A program made the position numbers and the translations under genes. The notes below the pieces were generated by a model that worked only from the letters and a program-made list of their open reading frames with translations, was not told where the DNA came from and did no database searches. A stretch of DNA of 64,000 nt, from assembly GCA_018398585.1 (NCBI GenBank), contig JAGTTD010000001.1:28155438-28219437 (forward strand). Reading direction: 5' to 3'. Numbering within the stretch: the stretch's first letter is position 1; every line of letters starts with the position of its first letter. Origin of the DNA: Simmondsia chinensis (Eukaryota > Streptophyta > Magnoliopsida > Caryophyllales > Simmondsiaceae). This document shows positions 12,498 to 23,689 of this stretch, piece after piece.

Positions 12498-12936
12498 TAG
12501 TTTTCTAATTGACGAAATTGAAAAAAGAAATTTCTAGTTTTCCCTTTTTTTTTTTTACATTAACTAGGGAGCTCGTTACAAACAAAAAATCGGAAAAGTT
12601 GTTTAAAAGTTATGTTTTTCAACAGGAGAAGTTGGAAAACAATTTTCTAGTTTTACAAATTCTTTTGGAAAATTTGAAACGGCTTTTTATAAATTTTCAC
12701 CTTTGTGTTCTTCACAAGTTTTTTGTGTTCTCTCTTATTCTCGACTTCCTTCTCTTGCTTTTTCCTTGCCCAACCGTCCTTTTTCTCTTTTTCACTTTAC
12801 CCTTTCTCTATATCTCATGTTCTCATGTCCTTCCCATTAATTCCAACCTCTAATCCACAACCAACCCTTCAAGGCCGAAGACGCAAAAAGGACCATGTGA
12901 GTTGTTTAATTACATACATTTATCTTTGCATAGTGT

Positions 12937-13199
12937 GATGGAGCAGACTTTTGGCGTAGTTAAGTCTAGATTTCCAATTTTAAAAGCGATATCGAACTTT
13001 GCACTAAGGCAACATAAATTTGATTCTAATAGTGTGCTGCACATTACATAATTTTGTTTGAATGTAAGAATAGATACATTGTTTATTTGGTGTGGTAGAG
13101 AAGGTGTGGTGGTCCCTAATGAGTATGATAGTGCAGTCGTACAAGAGGGCATGGAGGTGAATATGTTCCAATAGATGCAAATGAAAGAGGTCTAACAAG
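12937..13199 (+). pseudogene. PIF/Harbinger transposase fragment
   Basis: The plus strand reads VMEQTFGVVKSRFPILKAI, close to the conserved DDE_Tnp_4 segment near the last catalytic acid of PIF/Harbinger transposases, followed by a region like the helix with ALHNFI in relatives. The frame has stops and no start. The sequence before it ends TTTGCATAG, which could be an old splice acceptor. Only the C-terminal part of the enzyme remains; no terminal inverted repeat was tied to it. Confidence 0.6.
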
Positions 13200-14485
13200 C
13201 AATTATGAAATAATTAAACTAATCGTTAAAGCAAAAGTTAGCATGTTGTATATTTACGCTATGTTGATATTATATTTATGCAATGAATTACTCTTTTTTT
13301 GTGTGTACGATTAAGCATCACTAGATGCTCTGTCCTCTTAACATTGTGGATCCCAAATTGGTACTTGTACCCAAACCAGTATCCAAATTTGCGTTGATCT
13401 ACTCGAACTGGTCATTTTCGAATTGATTACCTTAGTTGTTCGAATTAGGTTTGGATAGAATTATTGGTTTTTCATATCTACTGGTATTGTATGCCTAAAA
13501 TTTTCACTGGTCAGAAAACTGAAAATTGGGATAATTTATTTTAAACATATTTTCTTGTTTTTTATATAGGAAAACTGTTATTTTTCACTGCTAAACATAT
13601 TTTACAAATGGAAAATGGGAAAGGGAAAAGGAAAATTGACATGAAAAGAAAAAATAGGAATAGAAATTGAAAATTATAATATGTTTCTAAATAGGGCCTA
13701 GTATTTTCCACCTCTGTATTTTCTATGGGTTTATTCAGGTTCTTTCTTGTTCTCAACTCCCTTTTATTTCTCTTTCTTCCCTTCACCCTTGTCATCAAGC
13801 ATTATAAATCCACGGTTTACACTTTAAAATTGTGTATTCCAAAGTGGTATTTGTGCTTGAATTGATATTTAAATTTTCATGGTGGGACATACTGGAACCA
13901 ATTATTTCCTTAGTTACCATGATTGTTTAAATTGGATTTGAATCGTATTATCAAGTTTTTGAACTTATAGGTGTTATGCTTAAAATTTTCAAATTTCAGA
14001 AAAGTGGAAAACTGAGATTACTTGACAACATTTTCTTGTTTTTTATATTGGGAATTAATGAGCGATTTTCCCCTCCTATCATGTTTTCCAAATGATAATG
14101 GAAAAGGATAAATGGAGGTGAAAATGAAAATTGAAAATAAAAAATGAAAAATTAGAAATGGAAAGTAAAAATTATTTTTATTTTCTTGGAAAATTTCCCA
14201 TGGAGAATGAAAAATTAAAGAGTTGTTCAGTAGGCAATTTCTCCAATTGGGGAAGTTGTTCAGTTTTCCATCTTCTATAGAAATGTTGGAAAACTTAAAC
14301 TGTTTTCCAAACTTTTTCCACTCATAAGTTTTGCCCCCGTGTTATCCATGTTTTATCTTAACAATTAGTGACTAATTTTCTTTGTGTTCATTATCAATCA
14401 TTTTGAGTAGATTTTTTGCATTTAAAATTGTGTAATTCATATATTTATGTGACATTTAAATCAATATATGGTATAAGTTGTACGG

Positions 14486-14598
14486 GCTTTGGGAACAGCC
14501 TCCCTTCAGGGTGGCGCCTTGTAAGGGTAACGTTGTGTACATCTTTTCTCCTAGACCTTGCCATGGCAGGAGCCTCTTAGGCATTGGGATGTTGTTGG
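14486..14598 (+). mobile_element. Au-type SINE, degenerate, plus strand
   Basis: GGGAACAGCCTCCCTTCAGG, then TTGTGTACATC, CTAGACCTTGCC, AGGAGCCTC and GGGATGTTGTTGG follow the order of the Au SINE body and TTG tail. The head is missing or decayed, and no clear target duplication was found (GGTATAAG left, GGTATGAA right at best). Confidence 0.68.
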
Positions 14599-14867
14599 TA
14601 TGAATCATTCATATAAGTAAACAATGCTTGATATCCAAATTTGTAGCTTGGAAAAAAAAAAAAAAAAAAAAATCCTAAAATGGCATTTGTACTTGAACCA
14701 ATATATGAACTTTTATGGGTCAGATGTTCAGATCGGTCAATTTTGAATTGGTAACTCTAATTGGTCGGATTGGTTCAGATATTGGGTTTTTAGATTTATG
14801 AGTATTACTTATATCTATAAATTTAAGTAAAAGAACTAAAACAATTATAGGAAACATCATAGAAAAC

Positions 14868-15840
14868 TCAGCCTCGAATTGGAATTGGAATTGGAATTCT
14901 GATGTAATTGAAATTCCATTGTTTAGTTAATCAAAGCAATCAGAGGTCGGAATTATGATTTTATAATAATTCGAGTCATCATGAGTTTTCAGTTAATCGA
15001 ATTAGAGGATTTCGAGTTTTGAATAAGCTATGGTTGGAATTTGGTCGGGTCGAATCACTTTGAGTTCAGGTTATTCGAGTTTTAAGTCAAACCAGGTTGA
15101 GTTTTAATCGCATAGGATCATTTTGTGCTGAAGTCATCTCGAATTTTCAATTAAACTTGTTAGGTATTTTTGGGGATTCAAGCTAAAATGGGCTAGGTTT
15201 GAGTTGATTTACGTTATTTTGAGCTTGAGTCGTTTTAGTTTTGGGTTAAATAGGTTGCATCATTTCAAAATTTTGGTTATCTCGCGTTAGCTCAAATTTG
15301 GGCTAAGGGTGAGATGGATCAGAACATTTTTGAGTTTGAGTCATCTTAGGTCGTGGGTCAATTTGTTCGGGTCATTTCGACTTTGGGCTTAGCTTGGTTA
15401 TGTCACATTCAAGTCGAGTAGTTTTATTTTTTAGATTTGAGTCAACTCGGGTTTTGGGTCAATCGGGTTTGTCAATTTGGACTTTGAGTTAAGTTGATTT
15501 AGGTCATTTCAAGTTCAAGTCGCTTGTATTGAGTGATTTCGAGGATCGGGTCAAATTTAGATTGTGTTCAAGTATTTCGGTTTTGAGTCATCTTACGTTT
15601 GGGTTAATCAAGCAGGGTCATTTTGGATTTTAGGTCAGTGGAGTGAACTCGGAATTACAATTCCTTATCTCCATCCCGAAGAATTGGAATGTATGATGTT
15701 TAGTTAAAACCTAATTGCATGGAATTGGGCTATAGAATTGTAATTCCAATTCCATTAGGTCAACCAAACAACAAAATAAAAATTCTAGGCTCCAATTCCC
15801 GTCTTAACCCTGATTCCAGACTCCAATTTCATGCTCCAAA
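14868..15840. mobile_element. Unclassified element with GGAATTGG ends and internal minisatellite
   Basis: The left end carries repeated GGAATT (14878-14899) and TTCCATTGTTTAGTTAATC; the right end carries the inverted counterpart AATTCCAATTCC and GTCAACCAAACAAC near 15740-15770. Between them, 15000-15640 is a decayed minisatellite built on a unit like TTGAGTCATTT-GGGTTTTGGGTCAA, about 35-45 bp. There is no ORF. The layout suggests a non-autonomous DNA element, but neither TIR ends nor target duplication were fixed. Confidence 0.4.
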
Positions 15841-16199
15841 CATGACCTCATTGATTTCCCATTTCTTCGTATATGTTTTCTAAAAGGAAAATGGAAAAAT
15901 TAAATCGGAGATGAAAAGGAAAATTATTTGCAAATAAAAGTTTGAAAAAGAAAATTGTTTGAAAACTGGAGATGAAAAAAAAAAAAAAAAATAGAAAATG
16001 AAAATTATTTTCTATTTCTAAGCACGTTCCATATTTTTTAGCTTCACATATAAATCAATATTTAAGTTGTAGAAAAGTATGAATGTTTAGTGACATAAAA
16101 GAGGTAACTACATGTAACTTGATTGACTTACATTGTTTATATCCCATAAATTTGTTGAAAGGCTTATGTATTAAGCTTGTTTGATGTTGTCTCTTACAG

Positions 16200-16271
16200 G
16201 TTGTGCACCCTTTTGATGCTGAGGTAGGGGAGTTGAATCTCTTAGTGGATGACGTTGTGGTGGTTAACCAG
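16200..16271 (+). CDS. Penultimate coding exon seen of an SH3P-type gene (first half of SH3 domain)
   Basis: A 72-base phase-0 exon lies between TTGTCTCTTACAG and GTATTC, a good acceptor and donor. It encodes 24 residues beginning VVHPFDAEVGELNL and ending VVVVNQ. This is the ALYDY-equivalent and RT-loop half of the SH3 domain of plant SH3P proteins, BAR-SH3 proteins linked in the family to clathrin traffic and autophagy (established knowledge). The second half is encoded at 27181-27279 in the same phase. Upstream BAR-domain exons were not found in 8.7-16.2 kb; they may lie left of the Athila element or be lost. Open frame and intact splice signals favour a live gene, but a fragment cannot be excluded. 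Confidence 0.72.
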
Positions 16272-16344
16272 GTATTCTCTTCGACTGTTGGTTGAGGCTT
16301 CAACCTAGTTTTAAATCTTTTTATTCTAGTCCTTCTAACTTTTG

Positions 16345-17240
16345 CCGGGAATTTGAGGGTAGGTCTGCTTCAATTTTGTTCATGATTATTTCATGCCTTA
16401 TATACCACATAGAAATTCTAAAGGCGTGAAAGCCACTTTATATTACCCCCTTTCTTTGATTTGGTGAACTCTTGTGAGCCTAGAGTGGGCATGGTAAGCC
16501 AGACGTGCGGGCCCGCCCCGCCCGGTTGAGCTGGTCGATGTGCCACATGCGGTATCATGGTGTGGACTTATTCTGACTCCGAGTTTTATTCTATCAGCCA
16601 TTGTACTTTTAGTCATTGCGACAAAGTCAACTCGAGGCGAGTTCTTTTCTTGGTTGAGCACGAGGCTGCAAGTTTGAGCTCGAGATTCTCCTCTTTGGCT
16701 GGACTTGAGGTTGCAAGCTCAAGCTAGGACAATTGACTTTTGTCGATGTAGCCTCGAGCTCGAGATACGCCTTTGACCTTGCACCACCCACTCTTTCCAC
16801 ATTCTTTGTTTTCTAAGAGGCCAGATTCTTTGCTTCTCTATATCTGCTCGCTCTTTATATTGAGACTGGATTTCCCACACATGTTCCATAACTGACAGTT
16901 GCTTGAAAGGAAGATTTTTGCCTATAAATTCAGTGCCTTGGGGCATTGATTGACACACTCAACATATACAACAAGAGAGAGAGATATTGCTTTTCTTCTT
17001 GCTTATTCTTTCTCTCCCTTCATCTGCTTGAGGTGGTGGTGTTGTTCCGTTCCTATGCAAGTTGGGCTGCACTTAAATCCATCACCTAATAGTACACTCT
17101 TTAGTTGGATGCCATATTAACTCTAGGAGTCGAAGTGACAAAGATTGTGTTTGTACCGGTGTGGAGGCATAGATGACTTAGGGCACAGGTGAACTCCTCG
17201 GCGCAGTAATTCCCTGGTTTGATTCTTTTCCCTGCCCTTT
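16345..17240 (+). repeat. LTR-like repeat family A, copy 2
   Basis: The best preserved of three copies. It has a TATA box in CCTATAAATTC near 16920, a GA run at 16975-16985 and a pyrimidine-rich leader, and shares AGTACACTCTTTAGTTGGATG-type and CGGCGCAG blocks with copy 1. It starts near GGGAATTTGAGGG and ends near AATTCCCTGG. No primer site or polypurine tract is adjacent, so it is probably a solo LTR inside the intron. Confidence 0.6.
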
Positions 17241-17686
17241 TCCTTGTTCATACATTAGTTCAATTATGCCCGTTTGGTTTATGCACTTGCTCGGCTAGAG
17301 CTTAAGATTGTGTTGCTCAAGCTTGGAATTATTTTGTTCATCTCGAGCCTTATCCTATTCGAATACAATGTTGTTTCTGTGTGAGCTTGAGATTGACTAC
17401 CTTGGAGGTCCAGTCACTCCTATTGAGATTTTGATATATTCAAGGTCAATAAGTTCCTCTCGTAAACTCAATTTAACCATTTTGAGTTCATTTTTTTTTT
17501 ACTTGTGTTCGATTTTTGATTGCTCATTAACCCCATTTTTTCCAGTAGTCTAAGTTGTTTAATTATAATGAGTGATCTACTCGGAAGTAAATGCTAATTT
17601 CATTGTTCCTAAGATATTGAGAATCAAACCTTTTGAGATTGTTTACTCTATTTTCTTTCAAGCAATGTGTGGGCGGTCGTTGTAAA
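17241..17686. other. Unassigned intronic stretch
   Basis: AT-rich with no ORF that resembles a gene. It may be the continuation of family A or decayed internal sequence of family B. TTGCTTGAAAG on the minus strand near 17660 resembles sequence after the primer site of the plus-strand family B copy (GGCTTGAAACG near 42930). Confidence 0.35.
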
Positions 17687-19005
17687 TGTGAAAACCAAAC
17701 AAACGTGCAAAATGGACTCACCTTGACTAGGGAGTGAGCCTAATTACGAATCGCACGTCTTTAATCTCAACCACCCACTGTTTTCGGAGAAAAGGTTATG
17801 GTATGTTGTTGTATCTGACTTCGGTTATACCGTGAGTTCTGCTTACGCTTCAATTAAGAAGACTTTGTTAAGTATTTTTTGTATTTTTATGATAGAAATT
17901 TAAAGGATATGGACCTAACTCAAGTGACAGTTACATTGACGGAGCAACTTTTCTCGTACACTTAAAAGTCAGGAACTGTGGTGGAGGCAAACCCAAGAGC
18001 TTAACTGTCCATTTATAAGCCTGGGTCAATTAGATTTTTAAGCCCAGCACCATTGACTTATAATAGCTTGAATGAGTTTAGGTCTGACAAGATTAAGGTG
18101 GAGCAAACCATATTTAGATCACTGGATTAGGACCAACATAATCAAGGGACAAGCCTTGCCCATTAAAACCCTAATCAAGGGCGTGAACTTAAGTTCACCT
18201 GACTTATCAAGCAGTGATAGTAGTGTTAAGGCCAACGCAATCAAGGGAAAATGCCTTGGCCGTCAAAGCCTTAAACTAAAGCCTCTAATCTCAACTTGTC
18301 GATTTATGGGAACAAATTAAAACTGGAAAGTCATATCTGAAGCCCGAGAACTGCATTATTGTGGAGGTAAATACAGCAAATTTCTATGTTACGCTATGCC
18401 TAGCTAAATTACGCTACTCCTAAGAGTAAAAGTACAAGTTTTCTGTTAAAAACTTGAAAAAAGTCTTGAGTGTATGTGTACTACTTTAGACTGATGCAGA
18501 GTCCTTTATTTATAGAAAAAGAGAATAACGACTGCTCTTATTTTCAAGGAAACTTTACCTACTTATGGCCACTAAGCTCTTCTTTTACACACCTTTATTC
18601 TTCACCAATGTGTCTTGAGTTTTGGAGGGAAATCCTTGATGCCCACGTCTAGAATTTTAGTAGAAGTCCCCTTTAGAAGCCCCACGTCCTCCTGAATTAA
18701 ACTTAAGGCCCAAGCAACTGAAATTGCGCTCTAAGTAACTTCCTCGAGCTTGGAAACTACCATTCTTGCAGCTTTCCTGGCAGCCCCTCGAACTCGAGCT
18801 TATTTCATCCTTCAGCCATCTCGAGCCTCAAGTGGCTGATACCCTTGCCAAGGGTAATCATGTTTCCCAGGAACTGGGTTCGATACGCCGCTATTGTAGT
18901 ACCTAAAGGCCTAGCCCCCCTCGAGGATAACCTCATGTGACAACCACGTGGCACTTTACTTAAAAACGATGTTGTCCTGGCCTTGTTAAAATTAGGGTGT
19001 AAACA
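17687..19005 (-). repeat. Family B LTR (Tat-like), minus strand, 1319 bp
   Basis: On the minus strand it begins TGTTTACACCCTAATTTTAA and ends GGTTTTCACA. The order of shared blocks matches the plus-strand LTR at 40388-42886, for example the GAGCTCGAG-rich part, the ATTTATAG TATA-like box near 18510 (reverse) and CAAGGCTTGTCCCTTGATT. A strong polypurine tract precedes it on the minus strand, as expected for a 3' LTR. Confidence 0.75.
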
Positions 19006-19020
19006 AATGCCCCCCCTTTT
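19006..19020 (-). other. Polypurine tract of family B element
   Basis: The minus strand reads AAAAGGGGGGGCATT directly before the TGTTTACACC start of the LTR. It is the plus-strand primer site for reverse transcription. Confidence 0.75.
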
Positions 19021-19266
19021 AGCAGTTGGTAAATTTAAATTTATAATGGGTAAAATTTGACCGATGTGACCCTTAAAAGCTATAGGGACTTCTTGAGAGA
19101 AAAACGTACTTAGCTTGCTCTTCCTTCCGGCGTCTCTATAAGTATGACAGTTAGGGTTTGAACTCTTCACTTTTTGCTCTGTTCTCTCTGACATCTTGGC
19201 GCTGTTGTGATCTTTGCTTCCATTCTTTGAAATGCTGAAACTCTAATCTTCTTTTCTCTCCATCCC

Positions 19267-19790
19267 CTTTGCTTCTTTACCATCTATAAGGAGGACAGTC
19301 CCATTGAACAACTAACTCGGTTTCTTCAATCTGATCACTCGGTCATATCTGATGTGCTTCAGAGTTCCGTTGATCTCAACACCATCACATAGGACCTTTC
19401 TTGGCTATCTGAAGAAGGTTCTTCATCGCCTTCTTGTGCCCTAGGGCAATCTTTGCCCCATCCCACTATGTACCAAGTTTGGATGGACTATTCCTTGACA
19501 CTGACGAATCTCCTCTTCTTCATGCAGCATCTCCAGGCTATTCTTGGGGAGGCAGACGCATCTACAGGGAAGCAACACCTTTCAAAGGATGGACCTTTCT
19601 CACCAAACAGTACCCTGAATGGGTGAATGACTTGATGGTGACCCATGGTGAGAAGTGGAAGCGTCTTCACATATAAGAAGCCATCAGGCTCTCCACTATT
19701 GAACTCATGTATGATTTTCCCATAGTGACAGCATTAACATGCTATTGGAACACTTGCTATTGCTGGAAAGTATAACTTTTATTGAAAAAA
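19267..19790 (+). pseudogene. Plant mobile domain (PMD/MAIL-like) relic, antisense to the family B LTR
   Basis: The frame at 19434-19676 reads SPGYSWGGRRIYREATPF, then GWTFLTKQYPEWV and THGEKWKRLHI, and after a stop EAIRLSTIELMYD. This block is characteristic of the plant mobile domain found in MAIN/MAIL proteins and in many plant transposons. Stops at 19674-19676 and upstream, and a shift near 19430, show decay. It lies on the opposite strand to the adjacent LTR and polypurine tract, between them and the lost pol region; Tat-lineage elements are known to carry extra antisense ORFs in that place. The function in the element is unknown. Confidence 0.62.
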
Positions 19791-20258
19791 TAAACTCTGA
19801 TGCCGATCGTTGGGTTCACAGTTCTGAACTACGGTCACAATAAAAGGCACCTGTTATAGCACCTAGAGTAGGAGATTATTCTCTTTACCTAAGCCCCCGG
19901 TCGGAGAGTCACGTTTCGTGACACCTCACGTGCGAGAGCTCTCGGGAATAAGGTTATCTTTATAAATCCCTTTGCTCTAATACTGGCTGTTTTATCCTCG
20001 AGAACCACATAAATAAGGTGTGTCCGAATTCCGGAGTATGTTTTAACCTCGAGAACCACATAAATTAGGTGTGTGTGCTCTTCACAATTACTACTGAAGT
20101 TCAAGGCTATGTTCACCTAAGGTGGTTGTAGGACATACATATCCATTAGGTGCCGATTTAAGTTCAAAAGACATTGGTATAATTAAGTGTGAGTTTTATT
20201 GCTCAGTAACACATCTTTTCTTCCGTTTCTCAAATTAAATCATGTGGAGGGTTGTTGG
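19791..20258. other. Fragment of another LTR-like sequence
   Basis: Contains a repeated block CCTCGAGAACCACATAAAT at about 19995 and 20048, each followed by AGGTGTGT, within sequence of LTR appearance. No ends, primer site or ORF could be assigned. Confidence 0.35.
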
Positions 20259-20961
20259 AATTTGGGGTAAGGCATGCTTCAGTTTTGTTCACGATTGTTC
20301 CGATCAATGTATCCCACATAGAAATTTTTAAGGTATGAAAGCCATTTTATATACCCCTCCTTTCTTTAATTTGGTAAAGTCTTGTGGGCCTAGAGTGGGC
20401 ATAGCAAGCCACATGTGGATGCACCCCCGCATCACCATGTCGGGATGGTGCGTTGCGGTGTGGTGTGGTGTGTTCTGATCAAGACTTTTATTCTTTCACC
20501 ATTGTATTTTTAGTCATTGCAGCAAAGTTGAATTTGAGGCGAGTTCTTTTCTTGGTTGAGCTTGAGGCTACATGCTCGAGCTAAAGATACACCTCCTTGG
20601 CCAAACTTGAGGTTGCAAGCTCGAGCTACAACAATTTCCTTTTCTTTGTTACTCCAAGCTTGAGCTCGAGGCTACAGTCTTGAACACCTTTAACTGCGTA
20701 ACCACCAACTTTTTTCTTATACATTTTTTCTTGAATTGAAGTCGTATTCTTTGTTCTTTCATATATGCCCACTCTCTAGATTTAGGCAGGATTTTTTTTC
20801 CACTTTTCATAATTGGCAGTTGCTTGAATGGGAATATTTTTGCCCATAACTTCATTTTCTTGGAGCATTGATTGACATACTAACAATATATTAAACATGA
20901 GAGAGAGAGGCTTTTTCTTCTTGCCCTTTTCCTTGTACATGTGTATTCTCTATCATTGTCT
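20259..20961 (+). repeat. LTR-like repeat family A, copy 3, cut by the LTR element at 20962
   Basis: Begins TGTTGGAATTTGGGGTAAGG and runs parallel to copy 2 (GTGGGCCTAGAGTGGGCAT near 20387; GGCGAGTTCTTTTCTTGGTT near 20537; CAGTTGCTTGAA near 20816). The homology stops close to the left LTR at 20962. Confidence 0.6.
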
Positions 20962-22211
20962 CTGTTAGGACCAAAAATCGCATCGGGGAAAAATCGACAC
21001 GTGGCCCCCCATGAACTGCAACGAAGGGATGACACAGGGCCTCTGGGCACCGCAATGACGGAGTGATGCGTGGCCCTTGGACATCGCAGCATCTCGCCTC
21101 GAGATGCCCTCCTCCGAGAGCCTGCCGGGCAATAATGACTACACGGCACCACGATTTGGATGGACGACGACTCGATGCTCGGAACCTGAAGAGTCTCGCT
21201 GAGCACCTCTTCCAAAGGTCCCGGACGCAGCTCTTGCCTGAAACCTTTTTCGAGGGACGCCTTTCTCCAAGGGACACCTTTTTCGAAGGACGCCGCTCTC
21301 GTCTGACACGCATTCCGAGGCTCTGGACACGACTCTTGTCGGACACGACTCCCGAAGCCTCGGACGCGGATTCCGTCAGACACACCTCCAAAGACTCGTC
21401 GAACACATCTCCGGAGATCCGCTCTCCGAAACCTAGCCACCCCATAAATAGGGCCCTAGCCCCCATACATTGACACATTCATATATACATTGATACATCC
21501 ATACACACTCAATTACACACTCTCTACTCACCTTTTCTCTTTCCTCACCCGCACTCTCTCTCCTCACCATCTCTCTCTCCCTTCATTGTAAAAAAGAAGC
21601 AAGGAAGCAAGTTCTCTCTCCCCCAAAAGGACCCTCGAACTCTCTCTCTCTACTCGAAGCACGCCCCGTGAGGGGTGAAGCAGAGATGCCTCAGGATGTC
21701 GAAATTCGACCAAGCTTGTGTCAACACAAACGCCACCGCCTTGTGCTGAAGACCACTTCTGAAATCACTGCATGCAACTCCCCTGCGGCCCGACTCTCCC
21801 TCCTTACATGGTATATTCTCTCTTTTTTACCCGGAACTCTACCCCGAGTTACACAAGATATCATACCTTCTTTACTCAACTTGAGCTAAGTATGTCGTTA
21901 TATATATTTATTTATTATCTATTCTCGCCTTTTTTGGGATAAACCCCGACTTAAGCACCAGAGGGATCTCCCATGGGCCGCAGCCATGGGTCCCTGTTGT
22001 TATATTTACTTATTTCTTGTTTATTATCGTTATTTCTCGAATATATACTAACTTAAGCATTGAAGGGGTCCCCCACGGGCGCCGCCTGTGGGTCCCTCTG
22101 ACCAGTTTGTTCATCTCGCAGGTCAAGTCTGGTGCTGGTCCTACCTCCTTTCCCAAAGAGCTTGAGACTCGGCTCTCCTAACTAAGAACCTCAAATTACT
22201 CTACCAAAACA
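20962..22211 (+). repeat. Left LTR of the LARD-like element
   Basis: Contains a TATA box (CATAAATAG, 21443-21451), a short decayed tandem repeat of CGAGGGACACCTTT-like units at 21245-21300 and two GC-rich hairpins near 21963-21995 and 22066-22105. Confidence 0.85.
21443..21451 (+). promoter_or_regulatory. TATA box of left LTR
   Basis: CATAAATAG, followed about 30 bases on by ACATTGACACATTC where transcription would begin. The same sequence context is kept in the right LTR at 26038-26046. Confidence 0.55.
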
Positions 22212-22879
22212 GTGTGGGAAAGGAAACAAAAGATGGCAGGATCTCGCACCCTCCTTGTTCTCCAAATCGGTACATCTTAAACATTAACTTGTGAAAAAAA
22301 AAAATCGGATAAAAAAAATGGAAAAAAATAAAAATATATAAAAATGTGTAAAAAAGATGACCAAAAAATATACCCCAAAAAAAAGAGAAAAAAAGGGTAT
22401 ATATATGATATATCCAAATCGACAACCCGAGAATGTAAACATCCGCCCCATGAGACTTTCAAAAAAACGATTGGCACGAGCGCTTAAGCCATAAAGGCAG
22501 GCCACAGCGAGCCCACCTCGGCGGTCTTGCCCACAGCTCATTGAGTTCGTAAGAATTTGCGTTATAAGTCCTACCAAAAAAGAAGGAGGCTCCTATGCGC
22601 TTAAGCCGTAAGGGCAGGTCCGCTTCGGGCAAACAAACCCGCCGGACTCGCCCACAGCCCCTAAAAAGCCCATGGGGACGCCCGTGACAAACCAAGCCTA
22701 CTGGACCGTTCATGGCAAATCATGCCTATTAGTTCAAGGCCCTTTAAGCCCATGGTCTGCCCATGGCACCCTAAGCCTGTTGGTCTATCCCGGCAGACAA
22801 AGCTCGCTGGTTTATCCGCAGCAAACAAAACCCGTAAGCCCGAATGGCTCTGTATATCGGCCGGATGAAAAGTTCGTCG

Positions 22880-23285
22880 GTCTTGCCCACGGCAAAATAT
22901 GTGCTCTTCCGAAGTAGGCATAATAGAACTAGCTCGGATAGTAGCAGCTCGGTTACTAAATGTGCCCTTTAGAAGCGGGTTGAATAAAAGCCGTAAGTCC
23001 TTTCGAGGCAGACGAAATACATACAAAGATTGTTGGTCTATCTGCACCAAACAAAGCCCGTCGGTCTCGCCCACGACAAATAAAGCCCGTCGGTCTCACC
23101 CAAAACAAGCTAACTCAAAGTCCGTCGGTCTCGCCCACGGCAAGAATTGTGCTCTTCTGAAGCGGGCATAATAGAACTAGCTCGAATAGTAGTAGCTCGG
23201 TTACTAAATGCGCCATTCCGAAGCTGGTCGAATAAAAGCCGCGAGTCCTTTTGAGGCACTCGGAATACAGACAAAGCCCGTTGGT
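22880..23285 (+). repeat. Tandem duplication of about 245 bp
   Basis: TTGCCCACGGCAAAATATGT at 22883 and TCGCCCACGGCAAGAATTGT at 23132 start parallel copies that share AATAGAACTAGCTCG and GTAGCTCGGTTACTAAATG. Confidence 0.75.
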
Positions 23286-23689
23286 CTATTCGCGGCAAAC
23301 TAAGCTAGTTAGTCTATACGCGGCAAACAAAGCCCGTGCATCCATCCACGGCAAACGAAGACCGTAAATCCGTGGCATCGCCCGCTGTAGGATATAAACC
23401 CGTGGACCCATCGGTAGTGAACAAAGACTGTAAGTCTATAGGCCCGTCAATGGCAGGCTAAAGCCCGTGGACCTGTCCGTATCAAACCTAGACCATAGGT
23501 CCGTAGATCCATCTACAGCAGGCATAAAGCCCGTGGGTCCGCCCACGGCAAGCTAACCCGTTTTTGACAGGTAACACATCTATACTCGAAAACAGAAGCT
23601 CGCTTGAAGCGGAGAAGATACGCAAGCTGTAAGCCCACTCAAGGTAGGTAAGAGGCCAACGTAAGAAGTCACACGCCCCCACACAAGCC

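Larger units (their letters stand above)
13330..16050. repeat. Degenerate array of about 0.5 kb units, interrupted by insertions
   Basis: Similar blocks recur in the same order: 'TGG(T/C)A(C/T)TTGTAC-TTGAACC' (13362, 13846, 14680), 'TTGTTTTTTATAT' (13556, 14037) and a GGAAAATGG-rich purine stretch (13610, 14098, 15887). The first two units are about 487 bp apart. The third holds an Au SINE and the 14.87-15.84 kb element. Upstream sequence near 12300-12850 shares parts of the block. No coding potential. Confidence 0.55.

Noticed and set aside
18072..18320. 82-codon frame in the family B LTR
   Set aside because: Antisense to the LTR, and not conserved in the plus-strand copy at 42.2-42.5 kb.
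20880..21478. Several long overlapping frames on both strands, up to 195 codons
   Set aside because: They overlap in different frames in GC-rich LTR sequence, resemble no family and follow the short tandem repeats.
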